Shown: positions 52,835 to 61,556, counted from the stretch's first letter. The stretch is DNA of 64,000 nucleotides from Halobacteriovoraceae bacterium (GCA_002713145.1 PAVS01000005.1:186001-250000); one strand, 5' to 3'. The notes: a model not told the origin generated them from the sequence alone. A program made the numbers and translations.

Positions 52835-52859
52835 TTGCACTGCGCATACTGCTGTGCAA
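52835..52859. promoter_or_regulatory. Imperfect dyad upstream of mmsA, possible operator
   Basis: A 25-bp inverted repeat with 9-bp arms (TTGCACTGC and GCTGTGCAA on the plus strand, 8 of 9 positions complementary) around a 7-bp centre. It ends 57 bp before the mmsA ATG, in the 86-bp space after the greA/B-like gene, upstream of where a -35 box would lie. No good sigma-70 promoter is visible downstream, which would suit an activated promoter. Confidence 0.45.
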
Positions 52860-52864
52860 AGAAT

Positions 52865-53347
52865 CTATTTTATATCAAGTATTTTGTAGAGCCTTGTTTG
52901 ATCGTTAATTTCTACTTCAAATTCATCATTTTGAGTGAGATCAAGTATTTCTCGACCGATAGGTGAAAAGACCGAGATGACCATTAATGCCTCACCCTCA
53001 ATATTGAGTAAGCTCCCACCACTGGTAGGAGAAATATAATACCAACGCTTTTGATGATTATGTTCTATTTTAACCATAGCGCCGATGCAAACTTCATCTT
53101 TTGAAGTGAGATCTCTAAGGGGGAGATCTTCGAGCAAAAGTCTTTCATGCTCTAGATCATTCAGCCGTTGTCTAAGTCCATCAGCAAGATAGTTTGCTTC
53201 CGTTGCTCTGGTGTCATATTTGCCATCACTTTTAAGATCACCTTTTTGCACCAGATTCTCAGAGGTTTTTAAAGTTTCTTTGAGACTATTGAGCTCTTTT
53301 TGGTTTTTTTCTAGAAGTTGTTTTTTTATTTCAGCTTTCATTCTCAT
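52865..53347 (-). CDS. GreA/GreB-family protein
   Basis: A 160-residue protein with an N-terminal coiled coil (about 1-75, including KYDTRATEANYLADGLRQRLNDLE) and a C-terminal FKBP-like part (about 85-160, with SPIGREILDL). This is the GreA/GreB-related group with a shortened coiled coil seen in proteobacteria; it probably binds the RNA polymerase secondary channel. The conserved acidic tip of true GreA (D-E near residue 41-44) is not obvious, so cleavage activity is uncertain. Two ATGs, at 53347 and 53341, are possible; CATAAT lies 7 nt before the second. Confidence 0.7.
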   Translation of the reverse strand: MRMKAEIKKQLLEKNQKELNSLKETLKTSENLVQKGDLKSDGKYDTRATEANYLADGLRQRLNDLEHERLLLEDLPLRDLTSKDEVCIGAMVKIEHNHQKRWYYISPTSGGSLLNIEGEALMVISVFSPIGREILDLTQNDEFEVEINDQTRLYKILDIK

Positions 53348-53398
53348 TATTATGCCTAAGATTATCTACTAACTCTATCGTTTTCTTTTTTTTACCTA

Positions 53399-53404
53399 TA
53401 TAGT
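53399..53404 (+). promoter_or_regulatory. -10-like hexamer 7 nt before the uup start
   Basis: TATAGT ends 7 nt before the ATG at 53412 and no Shine-Dalgarno is present. A -35 box is not obvious. Candidate leaderless start. Confidence 0.35.
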
Positions 53405-53411
53405 CTTACCC

Positions 53412-55349
53412 ATGACTATCTTATGTAATCTTGCCAATATTAATTTGGCGTTTGGGGAGAAGATCCTCTTTAATGATGCAAAATTAACCATTAATAAAGC
53501 TGATCGTATTGGTCTCATTGGCCTAAATGGTCATGGAAAGTCCACTTTATTTAATATTCTTTCGGGAAAACAAACACCTGATATCTCAACCCCTCCCTTT
53601 ATCTTTGATAAAAATAAAGATTTTACCCTTTTTCTCATCCCTCAAGAGCTGGATGTTAAAAGTTTTCCGGAACTTGATATCAATAATTTTTGGATCTCTT
53701 TTTACCCAGACCTTTATGACACATGGAAAGAATTAAAAGTTGTAGAGGAAAAACTTATCGAAAATTATGAAGATGAAAGTCTTTTACATAAACAAACCGA
53801 TTTACTTGAAGCCTTCGATCAAGCTGGTGGTTGGCAGATTGAATCTAGTTATCAATCTTACCTGGGGCTTTTTGGATTAAACAATAGAGAGACTCTCCCC
53901 CTAGATTTATCTGGAGGGGAACAAAGAAAGATGGCCCTCAGTATTGGTCTATCTGCTCCTCATGAATTTATTCTCTGGGATGAGCCAACAAACCATCTTG
54001 ATATTGAAACCATTGAAACATTTGAAGATGAGCTGCTAGGCTGTCAAAAAACATTTATGATCATCTCACATGACCGTTACCTTCTTAACCATGTGACCAA
54101 CCGTATCGTGCATATTGAAAGAGGTGAAATCAATACTTTTCAAGGAACTTACCTCACCTATTTGGAACATTTAGAAGAAAAAGAAAAAGAGCTCGCCAAA
54201 AACTTATCCACTCTTGAAAATAAACATCGCCGGGAATTGGCCTGGATGAGACAGGGAATCAAAGCACGAGGCACTCGTTCCAAAAAGCGCGTTGAAGGTT
54301 TTGAGAATATCAAAAAAGATATTGCCCATCTTAAATCTCGCGCCCGTAAATCCGTTGAGCTAGATTTAAGTCATAGTGGAAGAAAAACAAAAATATTGGT
54401 CCAAATCAGTGATGGTGAATTTGGGTATAACCAAGACGTTCTTTTAAAAGAACTGAATCTCATCGTGGCCAAAAAAGACAAGATTGCTCTCATTGGTCCT
54501 AATGGTGCAGGTAAATCGACACTCCTTAAAATTATAAGTGGAGATCTCAGCTTAAACAAAGGAAACATCAAAACTCCTGATGAGTTTAAAGTGATTCGCT
54601 TTGATCAAAAAAGATCAGAGCTAGATGAATCAAAAACACTTTTTGAAGCTGTGGGTGCAGGACAGGATTTTGTTCATCTCGCTGATGGTTCTCGTAAACA
54701 TATCATGAGCTATTTAGAAAACTTTCTTTTTCATAGAAATCAAATCAACCGCCCTATCTCCACCTTATCCGGAGGAGAAAAAAATAGACTTCAATTGGCC
54801 ATGTTTATGAGTCAGAGTGCAGATTTATGGATATTCGATGAACCTACCAACGATCTCGATATTGAAACCATTGAACTCCTAGAAGCTGAGCTAAAAAACT
54901 ATGACGCTCCCGTGATAATCGTAGGGCATGACCGAGCTTTCCTAGATAATATCTGTAAAAGCACGTGGCTGGTTCATGAAAAAAAGATCGAAGTTTTTGA
55001 AGGGGGTTATTCTCAAGTGGCTCCTTATTTACATGCCTTAGAATTAGAGAAAGCCAATCAATCCACCAGACCAAAAACAGAAGAAAAGCCTAAGACAGTT
55101 GGGGGGGAGAAAGAGTCTTCAAAAAAACCTAGCCTGAAAGATCAAAAAAGATTTGAAGAGGTTGAGCAACTTATATCTGAAGTTGATGATAAAATTATTG
55201 CTCTTGAAGAAAAGCTATCGGCAATTGATTACTCCTCAGAGGATGCGGCTCAAGATGCACAAGACCTACAAAAAGAAATTCAAACATTCAAAAATCAATC
55301 AGAAAAGCTGATGAGTGAGTGGGAAGAATTAGCAGAGAAAATGAATTAA
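53412..55349 (+). CDS. uup: ABC-F ATPase Uup
   Basis: A 645-residue soluble twin-ATPase. Walker A motifs are GLNGHGKS (37-44) and GPNGAGKS in the second half; signatures are LSGGEQRKMALS and LSGGEKNRLQLA; Walker B motifs are ILWDEPTNHLDIET and WIFDEPTNDLDIET. The linker between domains is Arg/Lys-rich, and a C-terminal coiled coil (about 570-645, Lys/Glu-rich) marks the Uup subgroup. These proteins act on ribosomes or branched DNA rather than as transporters. The stop overlaps the convergent collagen-like gene by 4 bp. Confidence 0.92.
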   Translation: MTILCNLANINLAFGEKILFNDAKLTINKADRIGLIGLNGHGKSTLFNILSGKQTPDISTPPFIFDKNKDFTLFLIPQELDVKSFPELDINNFWISFYPDLYDTWKELKVVEEKLIENYEDESLLHKQTDLLEAFDQAGGWQIESSYQSYLGLFGLNNRETLPLDLSGGEQRKMALSIGLSAPHEFILWDEPTNHLDIETIETFEDELLGCQKTFMIISHDRYLLNHVTNRIVHIERGEINTFQGTYLTYLEHLEEKEKELAKNLSTLENKHRRELAWMRQGIKARGTRSKKRVEGFENIKKDIAHLKSRARKSVELDLSHSGRKTKILVQISDGEFGYNQDVLLKELNLIVAKKDKIALIGPNGAGKSTLLKIISGDLSLNKGNIKTPDEFKVIRFDQKRSELDESKTLFEAVGAGQDFVHLADGSRKHIMSYLENFLFHRNQINRPISTLSGGEKNRLQLAMFMSQSADLWIFDEPTNDLDIETIELLEAELKNYDAPVIIVGHDRAFLDNICKSTWLVHEKKIEVFEGGYSQVAPYLHALELEKANQSTRPKTEEKPKTVGGEKESSKKPSLKDQKRFEEVEQLISEVDDKIIALEEKLSAIDYSSEDAAQDAQDLQKEIQTFKNQSEKLMSEWEELAEKMN

Positions 55350-56506
55350 ATTTTAAAAACACCTCTTAAACCAAAAGCACGAGTCTGCCCTCTAAATTTA
55401 CGATAGACATTAACGTTAATTAAGAGCTTAGCGCCTTTTTCTTTATATTTCTGAGGTATTTTCATTCGCCCTAGGGCCAAATAAAAACTTTGATTCTTAT
55501 AAGTGATAAAGCGAGATGGCACATCATAAAACTTTGTGGCGTCTTCAACAATATCTTCAGCATTTAATTTCTTAATAGAGATCACAAACCTAGAGTCTAC
55601 CAGGGGGTCTAAGGGTCTTTTTTCAGTGATCTCCAAGTTGAGAGCGCGGCCATGGCCTCTGAGCTTTTTTAAATCAAGGTTCGTAAATTGATAGTCTCGA
55701 ATAACATTATTGACTTGTATGACATAAGCTGAATCCGCATCCAAGATACGATAGTCGATGAGGGCCCCTTGATAGCTCGTCAAATCAAAAGAATTATCTT
55801 TAAGTTTGAATGCGATTCTGGTGTCAGAGAATTTTGAAAAATCGTGCTCTGTGTTCCAATCAAGTTTTATATTAAAGTACTGTGTATGGGCGTAGGTATA
55901 ATAATGCTCTCGTACATAGGAACCTGGGGCCACAAGAAATTTAAGTCCAAATATTTTATTCCAAAAATGTTTTCCTAAAAAAATATTATTGGCAGCAAGT
56001 TTTTTGAGTGTCGTTATTTTTGATTGTTGCACACTGGGAAGTTCAAAGTTCCTTGGGAAGATATAGACCATCCCTAACTCTCCTGGCATTCCTCTTGTTC
56101 CATCCTCACCTGGATCGCCTGAAAGTCCACCATTGCAACCCTCACCACCAGCGCCGCCCCGTCCTTTCTCTCCTCCGAGTCCTCCTCGTTGGTCAATTTT
56201 CAGAACATTTAATCTATCAATTGAATCAGTATAGAGATAAAGATTAGCTCCAGGCTCTCCATCTTCTCCATCCCCTCCATCTTCTCCGTCATTTCCATCA
56301 AGGGTGCGCTCATCACAAACGAGATGTGAGCCACTATGGCCGTCGACACCATCAGCCCCATCCGCTCCAGAGAGATCTAAGCGCTCGGCCCTAATATTCT
56401 CTTCTAACAATAGTAACCCTTCGGTACCCAAAGCCGTTGGAATGAAAAGAATAAGAGCGACAGTGAGCTGTCTCAAAATTAATTTGAACAGGGCATTTAA
56501 ATTCAT
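55346..56506 (-). CDS. Exported protein with collagen-like Gly-X-Y stretches
   Basis: A 386-residue exported protein (signal peptide about 1-27). Gly-X-Y triplets occur at about 47-58, 71-87 and 108-145, rich in Asp, Glu and Gly (GADGADGVDG, GEDGGDGEDGEPG, GDPGEDGTRGMPGELG), with Cys64 and Cys124 around the interruptions. The C-terminal 230 residues are beta-rich without a recognisable family. It may form a trimeric or surface-exposed stalk. The ATG has no clear ribosome site; TATAAA lies 5 nt upstream with TTACAT 16 nt before it. Confidence 0.65.
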   Translation of the reverse strand: MNLNALFKLILRQLTVALILFIPTALGTEGLLLLEENIRAERLDLSGADGADGVDGHSGSHLVCDERTLDGNDGEDGGDGEDGEPGANLYLYTDSIDRLNVLKIDQRGGLGGEKGRGGAGGEGCNGGLSGDPGEDGTRGMPGELGMVYIFPRNFELPSVQQSKITTLKKLAANNIFLGKHFWNKIFGLKFLVAPGSYVREHYYTYAHTQYFNIKLDWNTEHDFSKFSDTRIAFKLKDNSFDLTSYQGALIDYRILDADSAYVIQVNNVIRDYQFTNLDLKKLRGHGRALNLEITEKRPLDPLVDSRFVISIKKLNAEDIVEDATKFYDVPSRFITYKNQSFYLALGRMKIPQKYKEKGAKLLINVNVYRKFRGQTRAFGLRGVFKI

Positions 56507-56683
56507 AAGGCTTTATAAACAAAAAAGGCAGGTATGTAACCCGGTTAGTAAAATTTATCCCTTCTGAGTGCCCATTATTTAAGGGGGTTATGTATATGGT
56601 ACATACGTAAAATCAATAAGTTAAAATAAAGCTCATGACCTTAATTAAACTCAATTATAATAAGCCTGGGGGACATTGCGATC

Positions 56684-57394
56684 ATGGGAAAGAAAATTGT
56701 TTTATTGTTAATGATATTCATTATAGCTGGTTGTGAGGCTCCTGAAGCCATTGAAGACACTGAACTGGATGAAAACAACCCGATTATCATTGCTGACTAT
56801 CCTGAAGATGAAATCCCCCCTAAAGAAGCTCCTTACCTTAAACTCGAGATCAATGGCGAAAAGCAAGAATTAATCAATACCGATCAATTTGTAGGTTGCC
56901 AAAGAAGCTATGGCTCCCAGGTATTAGATATCAATATAAGTGGAGATGACGGCTCTTTTTTAAATAAGCAAGGAAGGTTTGAAGTCACACTCCCTTTAGT
57001 AAAAATTTTTACAGATGAGGAGGAAACGCTTTTCTCAGACTCATATAATCCCATTGGAATGCCTATCGTAGACTTTATTGCAGAAGATGCACCCATTGAG
57101 TTTGTTGAACTCCCTATTGGTATCGTGGAAATTCCAAAAGTCACTCATAGTATCGTCAGTGTGTATAACCAACCCGGAGTAAATCCCAACTGTGCTATAA
57201 GGGCCAAAAAAAGAGGCGCTCTTATTATAGATTATGGAAAAAGAAGCTCTTATGGTGTTAAAAAACATTATCGAGAATTTGAGATTTCATGTCAGCACTT
57301 TGTGGTCAAGGATCAACTAGAAGATGAATTTGTTGATTTGAAAATTGATTCACTCAAATTAGATTTTAACTGTGAAGAAATGGTTTATTATTAA
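56684..57394 (+). CDS. Predicted lipoprotein of unknown function
   Basis: A 236-residue lipoprotein with lipobox IAGC (Cys16). The segment after Cys is acidic and Pro-rich (about 17-45). The remainder is beta-rich with four cysteines after the lipid site. GGGGGA precedes the ATG by about 10 nt. TATAAT at 56656-56661 may be its -10 box. No family recognised. It ends with a 4-bp stop-codon overlap with the convergent receiver gene. Confidence 0.65.
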   Translation: MGKKIVLLLMIFIIAGCEAPEAIEDTELDENNPIIIADYPEDEIPPKEAPYLKLEINGEKQELINTDQFVGCQRSYGSQVLDINISGDDGSFLNKQGRFEVTLPLVKIFTDEEETLFSDSYNPIGMPIVDFIAEDAPIEFVELPIGIVEIPKVTHSIVSVYNQPGVNPNCAIRAKKRGALIIDYGKRSSYGVKKHYREFEISCQHFVVKDQLEDEFVDLKIDSLKLDFNCEEMVYY

Positions 57395-57702
57395 AAAGGT
57401 GCGCGTTTCGTAATGGACCCCTTGATATAGGGGGGGATTTCCTCAGGCTTAAACTTTAACCCACTGGCAAGATAAATTTCGGTAAAACCACAGTCAAAGA
57501 GTCTTCTGGCTTCAATTTCACCTTTGATATTATGACCGAGTTGTGAATCGATATAAATAGCTTCAGGCATCACTTCACTTTTTTCTAAAAACTCTAAGGC
57601 TTCATCCACAGTAAAGAAAGTAACAAGTTCCACTTCTGCTTTTTGAGCAGCAAGCTTCCAACTCATATGAATTAATTTATCATCATCAATTAAAATAATC
57701 AT
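57391..57702 (-). CDS. Small receiver-domain protein (CheY-like)
   Basis: A minimal 103-residue receiver. The acidic cluster Asp6-Asp7-Asp8, phosphorylatable Asp52 (AIYIDSQLG), Ser80 and Lys99 are in place, but the last helix after the Lys is missing, so it is about 15-20 residues shorter than usual receivers. The ATG overlaps the upstream membrane-protein gene as ATGA. No output domain. It may act as a phosphate sink or as part of a pair with that membrane protein. Confidence 0.75.
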   Translation of the reverse strand: MIILIDDDKLIHMSWKLAAQKAEVELVTFFTVDEALEFLEKSEVMPEAIYIDSQLGHNIKGEIEARRLFDCGFTEIYLASGLKFKPEEIPPYIKGSITKRAPF

Positions 57703-58190
57703 AGGCCGGTGAAGATCTCCACTTTTCGAGGGTAATTTTCAAGAAAAAGCTCACAACGTTTTTTCTCAGGCACCAGTGGCTCTGGTGTTTTTTCAATCAT
57801 CTCAAAGGTATCTTTGAGAACAATACCTTCACTCACCTCATACTCTCTAATGCGAAAATTTTTAATCTTTTTGTAACCAAATTTAAAATGATTGAGAAGG
57901 CTCTCCGTAAAAAACACATCTTCACTAAAGCCATCAAGTTGAAGTTTCACTCGTCCTTCGTTTTTCATGCCACGGTAGATAAGTTCATCTGGCTTAACTT
58001 CATAGGTGTAATCGTTACTGATGAGGTAACAAAAATTATATTTTTTATTGAAGAGGATGGTAAATTGACGATCAAATGAAAAAAAAGCGCTGTAAATAAT
58101 TGAGCTCATGGCCACAGCGAGGGCCAGCATAAGAATGATGAGAACTTTCATCGTTTTTTTGTTTTTGGATTTAGTCTTTTTTAAGCTCAC
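57699..58190 (-). CDS. Single-pass membrane protein coupled to a receiver gene
   Basis: A 163-residue protein with a Lys-rich N-terminus, one membrane helix (about 14-36) and a periplasmic domain of about 125 residues containing three cysteines. The reading frame starts with GTG at 58190; an internal ATG at residue 14 would start at the helix itself. No ribosome site is clear for either. It overlaps the receiver gene by 4 bp. No family recognised. Confidence 0.55.
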   Translation of the reverse strand: MSLKKTKSKNKKTMKVLIILMLALAVAMSSIIYSAFFSFDRQFTILFNKKYNFCYLISNDYTYEVKPDELIYRGMKNEGRVKLQLDGFSEDVFFTESLLNHFKFGYKKIKNFRIREYEVSEGIVLKDTFEMIEKTPEPLVPEKKRCELFLENYPRKVEIFTGL

Positions 58191-58316
58191 TGTAAATTCA
58201 ACCGTTCGTAACTCTTATCAATTAGCATAAGTGCTGAGTCATATTAGATCGCTAGTTTAGCACAGTCATTTTCTCTTTGTCATAGGCCAAGAAGAATTAA
58301 TAACTATTGCTAAGCA

Positions 58317-58979
58317 TTAAATCATCTGATCAATTAGCTCTTTAATGCCCTCAGGGCAGGTTAATTTTGTCTTGGAAGCAAACTCTGAGAGTGACATAAT
58401 AAAATCATAAGGCATGGAAGATTGAACCAAATTTACGGCCCAGGTCGGAATGCTCCCCTTTGGATCCACCAGTAAAATCAACTCAACGTAAGTATCTTCT
58501 CCTCTTGGAGAAAAATAGATTTTTCCAAACTCAATCTCTGCTCTGACTTTTCCTTCCCCCGCTGGTGCATTGGGATGTTCAGTAGATTTAAAATAAAGGA
58601 TTAAACTACGTTTATCTTCTGAGAGTTTAAGTTTGTAATGAACAACGGTATCTCGATCATTCACAGGCCAGGGCATATCTGTGATGTCATAAAGTATAGC
58701 TTCAGTATCGGAGATATTCTTTACGTATTTTCTTTCCACCAGATTAGGAACCCAGGACCCAGCTGCTTCCACATTTCTTAAAATAGCGGTGATCTTACTA
58801 ATGGGTGCATTGACGATGCCATGGGCACGCATAGAGCGTATGGCGGTATTTTTGCTTTTTTTAGAATAAACAGTGATGCCATCTTTTTTACTAATCACTA
58901 CCCAATCATCTTGAGCCGCAAATAGAGAATTTGCGCTGATAATACAAATCAATATAAGGGAGCTGAGTGATAAATTCAT
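58317..58979 (-). CDS. Exported START-domain protein
   Basis: A 220-residue protein with signal peptide (1-21) followed by a single START/SRPBCC lipid-binding domain. WVVISKKDGITVYSKK at the start, the MPWPVNDRDTVVHYKL core and the C-terminal GSIPTWAVNLVQSSMPYDFI are characteristic of bacterial START proteins, which probably carry a lipid or other hydrophobic ligand in the periplasm. TAAAAT lies 9 nt before the ATG and no ribosome site is visible. Confidence 0.85.
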   Translation of the reverse strand: MNLSLSSLILICIISANSLFAAQDDWVVISKKDGITVYSKKSKNTAIRSMRAHGIVNAPISKITAILRNVEAAGSWVPNLVERKYVKNISDTEAILYDITDMPWPVNDRDTVVHYKLKLSEDKRSLILYFKSTEHPNAPAGEGKVRAEIEFGKIYFSPRGEDTYVELILLVDPKGSIPTWAVNLVQSSMPYDFIMSLSEFASKTKLTCPEGIKELIDQMI

Positions 58980-59064
58980 TTGTTTGCCATTTTAGCCGAT
59001 TGCAAAACAAAAATGAAACAGTTTATACTTGAGTAATACTCTCGCTGTCATTCCTCATGATTTT

Positions 59065-59092
59065 TTAACATTTAAAAGTTATTGAGTATAAT
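59065..59092 (+). promoter_or_regulatory. Candidate promoter for the 69-residue protein and permease
   Basis: TTAACA (59065-59070), 16-nt spacer, TATAAT (59087-59092). The leader is about 15 nt and contains AAGGAG. Confidence 0.6.
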
Positions 59093-59113
59093 ATTTAAAG
59101 TGTAAGGAGAATT

Positions 59114-59323
59114 ATGCCTAAAATTAAAGAACTTTCTAATGATCAACTAGAAGACTATCTTGATGCTTATAATGCTATGTTGTCTACTCAACCTAAAAAC
59201 AAAGAATATTTGCGAAAAGCCAGGTGTATTGAAGAAGCTCTCAATCGTAGAGAACAGACAGGTTATGATTTAGATCAACCTAAAAAAGGCTTTTTTAAAA
59301 GACTGTTTTCTAAGAAAAAATAA
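59114..59323 (+). CDS. 69-residue basic protein upstream of an amino-acid permease
   Basis: A small protein with an excellent ribosome site (AAGGAG, 5 nt before ATG) and a promoter. The N-terminal two thirds look helical (LSNDQLEDYLDAYNAML), and the C-terminus is strongly basic (KKGFFKRLFSKKK) and could touch membrane or nucleic acid. The permease ATG lies 2 nt after the stop, so the two are coupled. No family recognised. Confidence 0.7.
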   Translation: MPKIKELSNDQLEDYLDAYNAMLSTQPKNKEYLRKARCIEEALNRREQTGYDLDQPKKGFFKRLFSKKK

Positions 59324-59325
59324 TT

Positions 59326-61515
59326 ATGGCCAGTTTAGAGCGCCGTTTAGGCTTATTTTCCATCATCACTATTTGCATTAGCTCTATGATAGGTGATGGC
59401 ATTTTTATTCTTCCCGCTCTTGGTTTCATGGCCACGGGACCTAGCCTCTTTATTGCTTTTCTCATTTCTGCCTTTTGTGTTTTTCCAGCTGCCGTTAGTA
59501 AAGCGGAATTAGCCACTGCCATGCCTACCAGCGGAGGGACTTATGTATACTTAGAAAGAACTTTTGGACCCCTCGCTGGAACGATTGCTGGCCTTGGTCT
59601 TTTTATGTCTATTTTATTAAAAGCGAGTGTTTCTCTCTTTGGCATTGGTCTCTATCTTTCATTTGTTTCGAACTTTACAGACCTACATGTCATACTGTTT
59701 TTTCTCACGATCATTACTTTTCTCAACATTCTAGGAGTGGGGAAAGTTTCCAGTTTTGTTACAGCTGTATTGTTTATTACATTAACTTCAGTATTTATAC
59801 TATGTATCTTTGCCGGCTTTAATATTCAACCGGCTTATTATGACCCCCTCCTTCCAAACGATATACTAGGACTTTTGAGTGCTTGTGGTATTTTATTTGT
59901 GGCCTACTCGGGTGTCACCAAAGTCGCTGCCATTGCTGAGGAAGTTAAAAACCCCGAGAGAAACTTGCCCGTGGGGATATTATTGTCACTTTTTATCACC
60001 ACCATCCTCTACAGTTTAGTCAGCTTTATCTTAGTGGGAAATTTTGATTTTCAAAGCATTACGAATTTCACTGAATTCAACCAAACTCCTATAGTCTTGC
60101 GACTTGCTTCTTCAGTAGGAGGTAAAGTTTTTATTCATATCATGGCCATTGTCGCTGTGCTCACGATGGTTAATACCGCCAACGCTGGAATATTAGCAGG
60201 GAGTCGCTTTCCTTTTGCCATGGCCAGAGACCAATTGATTCCAGGCTTTTTAGGTAAGTTACATAAAAAGTTTTTAACCCCAGTGACCAGTATTTTATTA
60301 TCTGGCTTCACGATTGCTATTATTCTTACTCAACTTGATGTCATTAAGATCGCTAAGCTTGCTTCAGCTTTTATGATTTTTATATTCATCATTATTAACT
60401 TTTCTATAATCGTGTTAAGAGAGTCAGGAGCACAGTGGTATAAACCTGGTTATAAAGCTCCTTTTTATCCCTTTGTCCAAATCTTTGGAATTTTAACCGG
60501 TTCTATTTTATTGATTGGAATTGGCCAACTTGCTATCTTTGCTATTATTGGTATGGCGGTGCCTGGGGTGCTGATTTATTTTTTCTTTGCCCGCAAGAGA
60601 GTTTCTCGTAAAGGAGTTATTGGGATAAGAGGCCGTAGAACAGATTTAACTTCTCAACCTCCTCAAGAAATCAATAAACACTACTTGGGACAAGAATCAG
60701 AATTTACCACTGATGCGGAAGTTGTGATTGCTCTCTTTGGAAAAGAACGATCGGCTGAAATGTTGGTGGAGATGGGAATCTCTATGGCCCAACATACCAG
60801 CATAGAAGTAGCACATATATTAGAAATTCCAGAACAAACTGATATTCATGACTTAATTGAAGAGCCAGCCGAAATGAAATCAGTAAGAAGAAGAATTAAC
60901 GCCATGGCCGAAGATAAAGATGAAAACATCACCTATGACCCCGTTGTCAGCCATGATGTATCCCGTACTATTTTTGAGATCTCACAAAGAGTTCACTGTA
61001 ATTGGCTCTTGGTAGAATGGAGAGGCAAAGCAAGAGGAAGATTTACTTTTGATAACCCCATTGGTTGGTTGAAGTCACACCTCCAATGTAACTTAGCCGT
61101 TTTTAAAGATAAAGGCGTTCGTTATATCAGAAAAATAATGGTGGTTATTCATAATGACAAAAATGATAAACTCATATTAAAAATGGCTGATCACTTGGCG
61201 AAAATTTATCTAGCCGAAGTCACTCTCATGCGTTTTGCAAAAACCTCTTCTAGCGATGAACATAAATCCTTTGAACAGCGGTATTTAAAAGAGCTTTCCC
61301 AGCAACTCACTGCTCCTACTCGTGTTAAAGTCGTTGTGGGTAAAAACCAAGTCTCTTCTTTTATTGCGGAAACCATAGAATATGATTTGCTCATTATGGG
61401 GGCAAATGAACCTCGCCTCTTTAAAAGAATACAGGGAACTTTTAAAGACAAGATGATGAGCCGTGCAGCTTGTTCTGTTTTAGCTGTTCATGAGTCGACT
61501 TTTATTCGTTCTTAG
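59326..61515 (+). CDS. APC-family amino-acid permease with USP-like C-terminal domains
   Basis: A 729-residue protein. Residues about 1-425 are an amino-acid/polyamine transporter with 12 predicted helices and the family motif GDGIFILPA (23-31); GVTKVAAIAEEVKNPERNLPVG is the conserved loop. Residues about 450-729 are cytoplasmic and look like two universal-stress-protein domains, the second ending in LLIMGANEPRLFKR and CSVLAVH. This permease plus USP layout occurs in many bacteria; the USP part may sense nucleotide. Substrate unknown. Only the coupled 69-residue gene precedes it. Confidence 0.85.
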   Translation: MASLERRLGLFSIITICISSMIGDGIFILPALGFMATGPSLFIAFLISAFCVFPAAVSKAELATAMPTSGGTYVYLERTFGPLAGTIAGLGLFMSILLKASVSLFGIGLYLSFVSNFTDLHVILFFLTIITFLNILGVGKVSSFVTAVLFITLTSVFILCIFAGFNIQPAYYDPLLPNDILGLLSACGILFVAYSGVTKVAAIAEEVKNPERNLPVGILLSLFITTILYSLVSFILVGNFDFQSITNFTEFNQTPIVLRLASSVGGKVFIHIMAIVAVLTMVNTANAGILAGSRFPFAMARDQLIPGFLGKLHKKFLTPVTSILLSGFTIAIILTQLDVIKIAKLASAFMIFIFIIINFSIIVLRESGAQWYKPGYKAPFYPFVQIFGILTGSILLIGIGQLAIFAIIGMAVPGVLIYFFFARKRVSRKGVIGIRGRRTDLTSQPPQEINKHYLGQESEFTTDAEVVIALFGKERSAEMLVEMGISMAQHTSIEVAHILEIPEQTDIHDLIEEPAEMKSVRRRINAMAEDKDENITYDPVVSHDVSRTIFEISQRVHCNWLLVEWRGKARGRFTFDNPIGWLKSHLQCNLAVFKDKGVRYIRKIMVVIHNDKNDKLILKMADHLAKIYLAEVTLMRFAKTSSSDEHKSFEQRYLKELSQQLTAPTRVKVVVGKNQVSSFIAETIEYDLLIMGANEPRLFKRIQGTFKDKMMSRAACSVLAVHESTFIRS

Positions 61516-61556
61516 GAAAACTACCTCATTAAAAGAGCGTGAATGAGAAAAACCTC

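Noticed and set aside
56589..56605. Inverted repeat TATGTA-TATGG-TACATA upstream of a lipoprotein gene
   Set aside because: Short arms, AT-rich, no clear promoter alignment; not enough to call an operator.
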